Shown here one piece after another: positions 27,401-34,922 of a stretch of DNA of 64,000 bases. Origin of the DNA: AV80 sp035536995 (GTDB lineage Bacteria > Verrucomicrobiota > Verrucomicrobiia > Chthoniobacterales > UBA10450); contig DATLNB010000013.1 in assembly GCA_035536995.1 (NCBI GenBank), positions 18,435 to 82,434 on the forward strand, in the 5' to 3' direction. The notes beneath the pieces were generated by a model. The model searched no databases and had not been told where the DNA came from. It saw only the letters and a program-made list of their open reading frames with translations. Made by a program: the position numbers and the translations under genes. Position 1 is the first letter of the stretch. Every line of letters begins with the position of its first letter.

Positions 27401-29230
27401 CTACGGAAGCGCGACGTAGAACTCCCTACCGGTCACTTCGTAAATGACAGTGCCATCCTTGGTCGTGGGACTGACGCAGTGCAGTTCGAGGAGCAGCTTC
27501 TTGTTTGTCCCATGCACCATATTCTGGCGCCAGAAAGCCATCCGGGTGACCCGCCCGTCCTTCATCTTCAAGCGCTCGAAGGCACGCTGCCGGAGCCGAT
27601 CGAGCTGCGGCACAAACTCCCGAACTTCGGCCCCGGTGAAGATCCCGTTGCGCGCTTTTGGATCCTCGAGCCGAATGGGGTCGTGCCGCCCCAGCTTCGC
27701 TCTTTCGGTGGCGGTGTAGCCGTAACGCCGTAGGTCGTCCGGATGTTTGGGCCGGGTCGCGGTGAGCAAGGCGCGCTCGTCCTCGATCGAGAATTCGATG
27801 AAACGTGTCTCCGGACCGAAATCCTCCAGGATCCTTGAGAGAAGTGCCCGGGTATTCTCAGGCTGGAGATACGCGGCCGGTTTTACGAGGCTCTTGGGCA
27901 ACTCGAGGTCGGTGAGTTCCCCGCTCCGGGCGTCGAAAAAAGCCGTGCCGTTTTCTCCGTCGAAGAGGCCGCCGTTCTTAACCTGGACCTTCCACTCCGG
28001 CGCATTCTCCTGGAGTGGATGAGATCGGCGAACGAGCGCGACCTCGATGATACGGCCACCCGCGAGGGGCAGTTTTTCGAGGGCGACGCGCGCGACCGTG
28101 GGCACCCGCGCCCAATCAGCCTCGTCCACTCCGAAGAGCTCCGTCTCCCGAACTTCGCCTGCGGAGAGGATGTTGGCGGTAAGCTGGAAATTCTCCTCCT
28201 TTGCGAGGCTTTTGTAGTTGCGGCGTCCGCTCACCGTGCGCGCTGGGTTTTTTGCGTCACGGACAACCACTCCAACATCATCGCGGGTGATCCTGATTTC
28301 CTTGAGAACACGCGCGGCGCCGAATTGCCGCCGAATATCGTGCACTACCGCGGTCAGTCGCCCTGATCGTTGCGTGAGCATGGGGGCCTCGATCGGAGGA
28401 GCGGTGGCAATCGCGGCAAGGGCCGCGTACTCCTTCTGCGCGACCTCACCCGCGCGGTCGAGCTCGAGTAGGTCCTTTTGCCAGGGCTTCGATTCCGCTT
28501 CGGAAGAGGCGGGGCCGGCGCGCCATTCGTCCCAATGGGCGTCGACGAGCGCCCAGCGTTTTTCATTTACAGTCAAGAAACGGCGGCGGACCTCCCAGGC
28601 ATCCATCCGTATTTCATCGGGCGGCACCCGATCGCCTTTCGCCGCTATCGTACTATAGAGGCGCGCGACTTTTATTTCAGCATCCGGTTCTTTCAGCAAC
28701 TCGATGACTTTATCGGCCGCGGCAATCGCCTCTCGCTCTTTCGCCAGGAAGTGTTGAAGCTCCCTCCGGGGGAGCTTCGCGCGATCTTCGTCTGCCGTTT
28801 TGGCCCAGGTGGCGGCAAACATCGCCTCCTCGGCTTTTTGGTAAGCGGTTCCGGCGCGCTCGAGTCGCCCGGCGAATTCCACCAGCTCGGTTGGCGGGGT
28901 CAGATCAGACGCCGACTCGGTTGATCGCGGCGGCAGCCGGGTATCCTGCGCGCCGCTGATTCGAAAGCCAAACAGGCCCAGGCCCGCCAGGAGTCCGAGT
29001 CCAGTCAGGACCAGCCATGGTCCCGCGCCGTCCTTCGGATCCTTAGATTTCAAGCGCCTTACTGCGAGCCCGACAAGAGCGACCACCATCATGATCTGGA
29101 ACATGATGGTGAGAAAGTTGAGTCCGGCCGAGGGCCGCTCGACGGCTGGCCCAGAGAAGAGCCTGCTCAAGAATTCGAAGATCAGAAGAATCGGAGTGGC
29201 CGTGAGGAGAAAGCGTTCGGTCTTGGTCAT
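27401..29230 (-). CDS. Unrecognised membrane protein with large C-terminal domain
   Basis: A 609-residue protein whose family I do not recognise. Three hydrophobic segments near the N-terminus (about 8-25, 38-58 and 71-90) should be membrane spans. The remaining ~500 residues are soluble, begin with a helical, charged region (about 110-260, possibly coiled coil), and end in a mixed alpha/beta region (WKVQVKNGGLFDGENGTAFF, YEVTGREFYVALP). Each half shows VxVKNGG/REFYVA-like strands but no catalytic motif. The start ATG 29230 has AGGAG 5 nt upstream. A CGTAATC-N15-GGAATTC box shared with the 24377 gene lies at 29252-29280. It stands alone between an intergenic repeat cluster and the tRNA. Confidence 0.7.
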   Translation of the reverse strand: MTKTERFLLTATPILLIFEFLSRLFSGPAVERPSAGLNFLTIMFQIMMVVALVGLAVRRLKSKDPKDGAGPWLVLTGLGLLAGLGLFGFRISGAQDTRLPPRSTESASDLTPPTELVEFAGRLERAGTAYQKAEEAMFAATWAKTADEDRAKLPRRELQHFLAKEREAIAAADKVIELLKEPDAEIKVARLYSTIAAKGDRVPPDEIRMDAWEVRRRFLTVNEKRWALVDAHWDEWRAGPASSEAESKPWQKDLLELDRAGEVAQKEYAALAAIATAPPIEAPMLTQRSGRLTAVVHDIRRQFGAARVLKEIRITRDDVGVVVRDAKNPARTVSGRRNYKSLAKEENFQLTANILSAGEVRETELFGVDEADWARVPTVARVALEKLPLAGGRIIEVALVRRSHPLQENAPEWKVQVKNGGLFDGENGTAFFDARSGELTDLELPKSLVKPAAYLQPENTRALLSRILEDFGPETRFIEFSIEDERALLTATRPKHPDDLRRYGYTATERAKLGRHDPIRLEDPKARNGIFTGAEVREFVPQLDRLRQRAFERLKMKDGRVTRMAFWRQNMVHGTNKKLLLELHCVSPTTKDGTVIYEVTGREFYVALP

Positions 29231-29251
29231 GCGGCTCCTGTCGTTGCTTAC

Positions 29252-29280
29252 GAATTCCGCAAAAGCGCCAGCAGATTACG
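29252..29280 (-). promoter_or_regulatory. Putative promoter box CGTAATC-N15-GGAATTC
   Basis: The minus strand reads CACTTTCTTCGTAATC, 15 nt (TGCTGGCGCTTTTGC), GGAATTC, 21 bp upstream of ATG 29230. It is the second exact occurrence of the box at 26789-26817, with identical spacing. Confidence 0.4.
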
Positions 29281-29355
29281 AAGAAAGTGGTCGCGACCGC
29301 TTATAGGAGCAGCTTAGTGGGGCGACGGGCGACAGAGCAAGAGCAAGAGCAGAAG

Positions 29356-29436
29356 TGCTCGGGGGGGGACTTGAACCCCCATGCCTTGCGGCATACGCCC
29401 CTCAAACGTACGTGTCTGCCATTTCACCACCCGAGC
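29356..29436 (-). tRNA. tRNA-Leu (anticodon GAG)
   Basis: The minus strand folds into a class II tRNA. The acceptor GCTCGGG (29430-29436) pairs with CCCGAGC (29357-29363), with discriminator A at 29356. The D-arm contains TGGCAGAC. The anticodon stem TACGT/GCGTA holds the loop TTGAGGG with anticodon GAG. The long variable arm is TGCC-GCAA-GGCA and the T-arm GGGGG-TTCAAGT-CCCCC. CCA is not encoded. It reads CUU/CUC leucine codons. It lies alone in a 400-bp gene-free stretch, flanked by GAGCAA-type and GATCAT-type short repeats. Confidence 0.95.
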
Positions 29437-29493
29437 GTGGGGAGAGAAAGCGAGGATAGGGGATGGTAAATAGAAGATGCTGCCTCGCAAGTT

Positions 29494-29586
29494 ACATCTC
29501 GTGCTCGTGCTCATGCTCATGATCATGATCGTAATCTTTCCGGAAAGATCGTGGTCAGGATCAGGATCAGGATCAGGAGCATGACC
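29494..29586. repeat. Degenerate hexanucleotide repeats around a 14-bp palindrome
   Basis: On the plus strand, six-base units drift from CTCGTG through CTCATG to ATCATG, meet the palindrome ATCTTTCCGGAAAGAT (29535-29550) and continue as AGGATC repeats. A further run of GAGCAA units lies on the other side of the tRNA (29335-29352). No coding role is supported. The stretch 29231-29632 otherwise holds only the tRNA. Confidence 0.7.
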
Positions 29587-29632
29587 AAGGCAATGCAGTT
29601 GATTCCCGCCGGCTGCTTCGGAGATTGCGGCG

Positions 29633-30349
29633 ATGGAGGGGGAAGAAGATTGGATCAAGCTCGATCTTCACATTCATACCCTCGACGATCCCAAGGACGC
29701 GCTGGATTACTCCGCTCATCAGCTTCTCGAGCGGGCCCGCACCCTCCGCTTCCGGGTTCTCGCGATCACCCTGCACGACGCGGTCTTCGATCGACCCGAG
29801 GTCTTCGCCGACGCGGCGGCGATGGGAATCCTGTTGATCCCGGCAGCCGAAATGCGCCTTGAGGGAGCGGATGTCATCCTCCTCAACGTGAGGCCGGACG
29901 AGGTCTCCGATTTGCGGACCTTCGATGACCTGGCCGCGTTGCGGCAACGGCGCGGGCCGTCGCTCTTCACGATCGCGCCGCATCCTTTCTATGTCCTGGG
30001 TGGCTCAATGGGCGACAAGCTGATTGAAAGACCAGAGCTGTTTGACGCCATCGAGCTGTGCCATTTTTGGAATCGGCTTTTCAATCCCAACAAGCGCGCG
30101 GCCGAAATCGCAGAGCGCTTTCAGAAACCGCTGATCGCGACCTCAGACGCACATCGGCTTCACGCTTTCGGGTCGAATTACACCAGCATCCCGCGGCCGG
30201 CGGAGTTGACGGTCGACAGCGTGCTCGCGGCCCTGCACGGTCCGCTGAAGGTCACGAATCCGGCCTGCTCCCTCGGGGACCTCGTGAGCACGATTTATTT
30301 CGTGTTCGTTGCGCATCCATGGCGGAGGCGAAAGCGGGGATTGACGTGA
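29633..30349 (+). CDS. PHP-domain metal-dependent phosphoesterase
   Basis: A 238-residue PHP-family protein. Metal-binding motifs are visible in order: DLHIHT (11-16), LAITLHDAV (about 43-51), an acidic AAEMR segment, IAPHPFY (about 112-118) and ATSDAHRLHAFG near 168-179. These correspond to the histidine/aspartate clusters that bind two or three metals in PHP phosphoesterases. Substrates of stand-alone members include nucleotides and oligonucleotides; none can be assigned here. It is complete for a stand-alone PHP protein. ATG 29633 is a plausible start but has no strong ribosome-binding sequence. The stop (30347-30349) is immediately followed by a palindromic repeat element, and the next gene on the strand begins 130 bp later. 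Confidence 0.9.
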   Translation: MEGEEDWIKLDLHIHTLDDPKDALDYSAHQLLERARTLRFRVLAITLHDAVFDRPEVFADAAAMGILLIPAAEMRLEGADVILLNVRPDEVSDLRTFDDLAALRQRRGPSLFTIAPHPFYVLGGSMGDKLIERPELFDAIELCHFWNRLFNPNKRAAEIAERFQKPLIATSDAHRLHAFGSNYTSIPRPAELTVDSVLAALHGPLKVTNPACSLGDLVSTIYFVFVAHPWRRRKRGLT

Positions 30350-30350
30350 T

Positions 30351-30418
30351 TGTAGCCGGCATCGCCGATGCCGGCCTGGCTGCCCCTCGCCGGGCCGGGA
30401 TCGACGATGCCGGCTACA
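30351..30418. repeat. REP-like double hairpin, copy 1
   Basis: TGTAGCCGGCATC at the left pairs with GATGCCGGCTACA at the right, and each half also folds on itself (GCCGGCATC-gcc-GATGCCGGC; GCCGGGATC-gac-GATGCCGGC). The same architecture recurs inside rmlD at 61186-61259. This looks like a bacterial repetitive extragenic palindrome pair, placed right after the PHP gene stop, where it could also act as a 3' stabiliser. Confidence 0.85.
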
Positions 30419-30478
30419 GGCACCGCTCGCTTCCACCCTTGAGTCGGCGCTCCAAACCTGACACAAGATGAATCCGAC

Positions 30479-30934
30479 ATGAGAAAATTCGCCTTCCTTT
30501 TCCTGATTGGTGCGCTCGCCTTCGGCGGTTGCGATCTCTTCAAATCGAAGAAAAAAGACGACAAGAAACCGGCCAAACGCGCGGATGCAGCGCTTCGCGA
30601 CGAAAATGACGACGTCGATTTCCAGGCTTTTGTCGGGCGCCTGAAGAAAGCCGTTTCCTCTCGGGACATGAATACGCTCGCGGGAATGATGACGGAGGAC
30701 TTCGGTTATGCCATCAATCCCGACCGCTCAGGCGACGGTGTGTTCAAGTATTGGGATGAAAACAATCTCTGGCCTGAGCTGGAAGGAATCCTGACGGAGA
30801 AGTTCGCGAAGAAGGGCGATTTCTGGGTGGCCCCGCCGCAGTGGGCCGATCCGACGTTGAATTACGACGGATATCGCGTCGGCATCAGGCGCGTCAAAGG
30901 CAGCTGGAAGTTCGTCTATTTCGTCAATGGGTAA
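30479..30934 (+). CDS. Small putative lipoprotein
   Basis: A 151-residue protein with a type II signal peptide: MRKFAFLFLIGALAFGGC, lipobox FGGC with Cys18. A basic linker (KKKDDKKPAKR) follows, then a ~110-residue domain containing FVGRLKKAVSSRDMNTLAGM, DFGYAINP and GSWKFVYFVNG. The domain resembles the NTF2/SnoaL cone fold in its pattern of N-terminal helices and C-terminal strands, but this is only a guess. It is the first of four same-strand genes (lipoprotein, FabZ-like, glycosyltransferase, lipoprotein). Confidence 0.75.
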   Translation: MRKFAFLFLIGALAFGGCDLFKSKKKDDKKPAKRADAALRDENDDVDFQAFVGRLKKAVSSRDMNTLAGMMTEDFGYAINPDRSGDGVFKYWDENNLWPELEGILTEKFAKKGDFWVAPPQWADPTLNYDGYRVGIRRVKGSWKFVYFVNG

Positions 30935-30953
30935 GTCAGACGTGGATAGTGAT

Positions 30954-31031
30954 CCGTGAATCGTGAAACGGGTTCGTCACCCGCGTCGAGCAATGGAAAG
31001 CGATTCACAAGTCACCAGTCACGATTCACGG
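30954..31031. repeat. 13-bp perfect inverted repeat across a gene start
   Basis: CCGTGAATCGTGA (30954-30966) and TCACGATTCACGG (31019-31031) are exact inverted complements 52 bp apart. The interval contains further GATTCAC and GTGA pieces. The right arm lies inside the first codons of the FabZ-like gene, so the element straddles the intergenic/coding boundary. Confidence 0.8.
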
Positions 31032-31463
31032 TCCCACTTCCTCGGTCTTCCCCACCGGCCGCCATTCGTATTCGTCCGTGAAGTTGTGCGTTGCGAGGCC
31101 GGGCACGCACTCGAGGCGCGAACAGTGTTCGAGCCGGACGACCCGATGTTTGCCGGCCATTTTCCCGGCAACCCAATCGTCCCCGGTGTGATCCTGACCG
31201 AGGCGCTCGCCCAAACCTCCGGGATCGCCGCGGCGTCAGGTTATCCGGAGAATGCGCGCCCCTTTTTCCTTCTCTCCGCCATTCGGAGAATGAAATTTCT
31301 CCGGCCGGTTCGCCCGGGGGAGCAAATCGAATTGCGCGCCGAAAAAATCGCCGGCACGGAAACGTTGCTCCAGTTTAAAGTGGAAGCGCGCGTCAACGGG
31401 GCAGTGGCGGCGGAAGGCCAGCTGGTCCTCAGCGTATCGACGGGATTTGGCGAAAACTCGTAA
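30993..31463 (+). CDS. FabZ-like 3-hydroxyacyl-ACP dehydratase (hotdog fold)
   Basis: From ATG 30993 this is 156 residues; GTG 30963 is an alternative. The core matches the FabZ family: LGLPHRPPFVFV with the catalytic His, GHFPGNPIVPGVILTEALAQ with the HFPG loop and catalytic Glu, and the C-terminal strand LQFKVEARVNGAVAAEGQLV. FabZ dehydrates 3-hydroxyacyl-ACP in type II fatty acid synthesis; paralogues act in lipid A and polyene pathways. No other fatty acid gene is near, and the gene next to it is a glycosyltransferase, so a specialised lipid or envelope pathway is possible. The N-terminal ~12 residues are encoded by the inverted repeat at 30954-31031 and are unlikely to be conserved. Confidence 0.85.
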   Translation: MESDSQVTSHDSRSHFLGLPHRPPFVFVREVVRCEAGHALEARTVFEPDDPMFAGHFPGNPIVPGVILTEALAQTSGIAAASGYPENARPFFLLSAIRRMKFLRPVRPGEQIELRAEKIAGTETLLQFKVEARVNGAVAAEGQLVLSVSTGFGENS

Positions 31464-31470
31464 CTATCGG

Positions 31471-32310
31471 ATGGTTGGGATAGCGCGGCCGAATCCAGGA
31501 TCCGATCAATTGTCACACGCCACTCATCATTGTTCCGGTCCCATCGCCATTATCATCCCGGCCTGTGACGAAGAAGAGTGTATCGGCGTTGTGCTCGACG
31601 AGTTATCGGCAGTCCTCGATCGCGACCGATTTGTGGTTGCCGTCGGCGTGAACGATTCCCAAGACCGAACCGCAGCCGTGGCGCGAGCCCACGGCGCCCT
31701 CGTCGCAGAGACGCCGCAACGTGGATACGGTTACGGCTGCCAGGCGGCCATTGACCTTGTCCGCCAGACTATCCCTGGAGTGCGCGCCTACATCTTTGTC
31801 GCCGGCGATGCAGCGAGCGACCCGCGCGATATTGCCGCGCTCGTCACCGCTTACGAACAAGGCTACACGCTGGTCCTGGGAGCGCGGACGGGGATGGTTC
31901 GGAACTGGCGGGCGATGCGGTTCTCACACGTCATCGCCAATTTTGCCGTGGCGCTCTGGTGCGGCATTCTCGCCGGCCGCCCCTATCGGGACCTCGCCCC
32001 GCTGCGGCTGATCGACCGGGATCTTTTCGAATCGATCGCGCCCCAGGAAATGACATTCGGCTGGACGATCGAGCCACAAATAGCTGCCGCCCGGCTCGGC
32101 GCTCCGATCTGTGAAGTGTGCGCCACAGAGCGCCCGCGGCTTGCAGGAAAGCAAAAAGTGTCAGGCGTATCCTGGTACCGGACGTTCACAATCGGGTGCC
32201 GGATTCTCGCCGCCGGACTTCGGACGCGTCTTCGTTTCCGGAGCAAACCGCAGTTCGCTCCGTGTCTGCCGGACAAACCCCTGCTGGCCCAACCCCAACG
32301 CGGATTGTGA
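31471..32310 (+). CDS. Family 2 glycosyltransferase
   Basis: A 279-residue GT-A fold enzyme. The N-terminal nucleotide-binding strand is IAIIIPACDEEECIGVVLDE; the second motif is VVAVGVNDSQDRTAAVARAH (the usual D-D-G/S is replaced by N-D-S). The metal-binding region is VAGDAASDP. A central RTGMVRNWRAMRFSHVIANF segment and the LAPLRLIDRDLFESI stretch match polyprenyl-phosphate glycosyltransferase-type GT2 enzymes. No C-terminal membrane spans are seen. ATG 31471 is chosen; TTG 31447 would overlap the FabZ-like gene. The 3' end overlaps the next gene by 4 bp (GTGA), indicating translational coupling. It probably transfers a sugar to a lipid carrier or envelope glycan. Confidence 0.85.
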   Translation: MVGIARPNPGSDQLSHATHHCSGPIAIIIPACDEEECIGVVLDELSAVLDRDRFVVAVGVNDSQDRTAAVARAHGALVAETPQRGYGYGCQAAIDLVRQTIPGVRAYIFVAGDAASDPRDIAALVTAYEQGYTLVLGARTGMVRNWRAMRFSHVIANFAVALWCGILAGRPYRDLAPLRLIDRDLFESIAPQEMTFGWTIEPQIAAARLGAPICEVCATERPRLAGKQKVSGVSWYRTFTIGCRILAAGLRTRLRFRSKPQFAPCLPDKPLLAQPQRGL

Positions 32311-32894
32311 AACACAGCACTCTCGGGCGCGTCATCCTAGTCCTTGTTCTCGCGCAATTTTCGAGCTGCGCCTTCTTTTCGCGCCCACCGGCGCTGCCGC
32401 GGCGCGAAGCTATTGAGCCAACTGGAAGCGAGGAGAAGTTCGCGAAACTGCTCGAAGATGCCGACATCGTTTACTTCCCAAGTGAGGTAGCCGACCTGGA
32501 ATCGCGTTCCGAGGCCGCCTGGCGGCTGCTGGAAGCGCTCCGGCGCGGTGGCGGCGGATTCGCGATCGGATGGGACTGGGCTTCAAATGACAACCACCGC
32601 CGCCGATATCTCGAGGAAGCGGGCCGTGCTGGGGGGGCAACCCTCGCCTTAAACGAGCTCAAGTCGCAGGCCGGAGAAACAGGCTGGTCGCCGGAGCAAG
32701 CCGTAGCCGATGAGATCGCTACCTATTTTCGCGAGCATCGGAGCGACAAGATGCTGGTCTTTCTCCGTCGCGAACGTTTGGGAATGGATCACGGAGTGCC
32801 TTACTTGGTGGCGCAAAAGACCAAGGCGCGGCAGCTCATTCTCAATCCCCGGCGGCACCGGGAACAGGGCCCAGGATTACTGGCTCGGCGTTAG
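32307..32894 (+). CDS. Putative ChaN-like lipoprotein
   Basis: GTG 32307 overlaps the glycosyltransferase TGA in the GTGA arrangement and starts a type II signal sequence (VKHSTLGRVILVLVLAQFSS, then Cys), so it is preferred to the upstream ATG at 32118. The 195-residue product contains ADIVYFPSEVADLESRSEAA near the N-terminus and VFLRRERLGMDHGVPYLVAQ near the C-terminus, which resemble the start and end of the ChaN/haem-binding-uptake (Tiki-like) family. The usual GE-x-H motif is replaced by PSEVADL, so activity or ligand binding is uncertain. Its last 18 bp overlap the convergent gene ending at 32877. Confidence 0.65.
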   Translation: MKHSTLGRVILVLVLAQFSSCAFFSRPPALPRREAIEPTGSEEKFAKLLEDADIVYFPSEVADLESRSEAAWRLLEALRRGGGGFAIGWDWASNDNHRRRYLEEAGRAGGATLALNELKSQAGETGWSPEQAVADEIATYFREHRSDKMLVFLRRERLGMDHGVPYLVAQKTKARQLILNPRRHREQGPGLLARR

Positions 32895-34907
32895 AGTGGG
32901 AGTAGGGACCGGCTCACTTGGGGTTGGACTGGGAGTAGAAACCGCCACGCTCGGACTTGCGGTAACAGCGCGAACTGGCTGGCTGGGAGCAGGGGCGGGG
33001 ACGGTCTGAGGCCGGGCCGTTTCGAGATCGTAGATGGCGCCCCAATCACCGCCCGCGACCAAGGTTGCTTCACGTTCCCACGGCCGCCGGCTGGTCGTGT
33101 AATTCAATTTCTCTTCACGTCCCCAAAAGAGGTAGCGCGCTTTGAGTGAGCGAGCGATCTCCTTCCAATTCGGGGCGCCCTGCATCAAGGCCTGGAGTTT
33201 CTCCATCACCGGTCCGTAGTCGAATCCCTGGGTCCACAAATGCCCGGGATAACCCAGGACCATCTTGCGCCCCTGAAGCAGGACAGGATGGTTGTAAGTC
33301 GGGAAACCCGCGTAACGCGCTTCAATCGGTAATTTTTTGACGACCGCCCCAACCGCATCCAGCTCCGTGCGATCGGCGATGCCGAAACCAGTTCGCCCGG
33401 CAGCGAGCCCGCCAAGGAGAGTTACAAAGCCGGAGAAGAACAACGCCACACAGACAATGACCCTGAGCGGGAGCGACCAGTGAACCATCAGGTCGGTCCA
33501 AAGAAACGGCAGAATGACAATATAAGCCCAGACAATGATCTTGATGTTGTCCCATTCCCAGGGCGCAAGCTTGATAAGGTAACCGACGAGGAAGATCGCG
33601 ATCACAGGAATAAGGAAAGCGACACTAGCCGTGATTCGAAAGGTAGGAGTCCTTGCCTGTTTCCAAACGTTCCACGCGGTGATCCCGATGAAGAACAGGA
33701 CCACTGGAACCCAGGCGCCGAAGTTGACGATCCAGAATTGGATAAAGGGCATGGCAAAATCGCCTTGCTGCTGGACCCAGCCGGGCTGCCATTTGATGAA
33801 CGAGCTGGCGTGGAAGTAATCAGTCGTAATCCAGACGCAGAAAGTCGCGGGCAGCACGGCCAGCAGAACGAGCGTGATGGCATGCCTGCGCCCTCCTTTA
33901 TTCCCAAGAACAAAGAGGAACGCGAGGACGACCGACAGAGCCATAAAGGTATGTGCGTGGTAGAGAGGCAGAGTTGCGTAGAACGATAGTTCCAGCCACA
34001 GAGGCAGTGGCGCGCGTCTTTCGCCTGACCCGGTATTGTCGGTCCTTTCCTCAGCTCTCAGCCTGGCGGGTTCAACGTATTCTGGGAAAAACTTCGCTCG
34101 CCACTGGTATAAGAGAAGCAGACCGACAGGCAATGCGTAGAGCAAGCCACGCTGGGTAACGAACATTGCTAGCGGCAGACTCTTCCACGCAATCGAAGGC
34201 ACGCCCTGGTAATCAAGGAAGGCAAAAGTCTTGAGGACCGGGAAACCGGCTACCCCGCCGTTGAAGAGGAAGGCGGCGATACCGAAAGTGCCCGCCCACC
34301 TGTAGAAAGCGTAGCAGGTAACCACAGAGCCGAGCAATCCAGTCCAGACGAGGCTGCGGGTGACTTCAACTCCCAAGGCAGTGAAGATGGCATTGAAAAG
34401 ATCGACGCCGGCCGGATACCTGAGCTTGCTGAAAGGATGGATGGGGTTATCGGGCCAAAGCGGAATGCCACTGGCGAATTGTTTGATGTATGTCAGGTGC
34501 AGCGAAAGGTCCCCGAGATTGTTCGGTGATTGCACCTTTAGCTCATTGCCATCGTAGTAGAGCAGCCAGGCAAAGGAGCGGACGGCGAAGACGGCAAAGC
34601 AAAAAGCGAGAAGCCAAAACCAGATCGACCGGTAACGTTCCCTTGCCGGAACAATAACTTCAGCTTCCTTGGCACGCCTGCGTCGCCTGCGTCCTGGAAG
34701 TTCCTCCGGAGCAGGGCCCGCAATCGCCTGCGGACGCGGCGGTTCAGAGTCGGAGGTCAACCGATAAGCTGCGATCGCTCCGGCGATCCCCGCAAGGATG
34801 GCAAGGCGAGCTACGCCCCGCGATAACCCATCGGCCATCAAGCCGATGAGCAGGGCGGCCATCGTGGAGACGTTGAAGAAAGTAAGTCCCGCGGCCAGCC
34901 ACTTCAT
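32877..34907 (-). CDS. Large polytopic membrane protein, putative GT-C-like glycosyltransferase
   Basis: A 676-residue protein with about 12-14 hydrophobic segments. An early lumenal-type loop after the second region, YDGNELKVQSPNNLGDLSLH, contains NLGDLSLHLTYI, similar to the acidic loop after TM1 in GT-C enzymes. Later HAHTFM and WEWDNIKIIVWAYIVILPFL segments lie between spans. The C-terminal soluble part (about 560-640) ends in a Pro/Ser/Thr-rich tail (SPSVAVSTPSPTPSEPVPTP). A basic cytoplasmic loop RRRRRRAK follows the first two spans. It lies 15 bp downstream of the Agl23-like gene in the same operon and probably works with it on envelope glycoconjugates. The exact family is not recognised. 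Confidence 0.75.
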   Translation of the reverse strand: MKWLAAGLTFFNVSTMAALLIGLMADGLSRGVARLAILAGIAGAIAAYRLTSDSEPPRPQAIAGPAPEELPGRRRRRRAKEAEVIVPARERYRSIWFWLLAFCFAVFAVRSFAWLLYYDGNELKVQSPNNLGDLSLHLTYIKQFASGIPLWPDNPIHPFSKLRYPAGVDLFNAIFTALGVEVTRSLVWTGLLGSVVTCYAFYRWAGTFGIAAFLFNGGVAGFPVLKTFAFLDYQGVPSIAWKSLPLAMFVTQRGLLYALPVGLLLLYQWRAKFFPEYVEPARLRAEERTDNTGSGERRAPLPLWLELSFYATLPLYHAHTFMALSVVLAFLFVLGNKGGRRHAITLVLLAVLPATFCVWITTDYFHASSFIKWQPGWVQQQGDFAMPFIQFWIVNFGAWVPVVLFFIGITAWNVWKQARTPTFRITASVAFLIPVIAIFLVGYLIKLAPWEWDNIKIIVWAYIVILPFLWTDLMVHWSLPLRVIVCVALFFSGFVTLLGGLAAGRTGFGIADRTELDAVGAVVKKLPIEARYAGFPTYNHPVLLQGRKMVLGYPGHLWTQGFDYGPVMEKLQALMQGAPNWKEIARSLKARYLFWGREEKLNYTTSRRPWEREATLVAGGDWGAIYDLETARPQTVPAPAPSQPVRAVTASPSVAVSTPSPTPSEPVPTPTLTPSQ

Positions 34908-34922
34908 CTTCTTCGTCTGCGA

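Noticed and set aside
30351..30418. Possible factor-independent terminator of the PHP gene
   Set aside because: There is no T tract, and the same double hairpin occurs inside rmlD, so it is better described as a REP-like repeat, although it may influence 3' ends.
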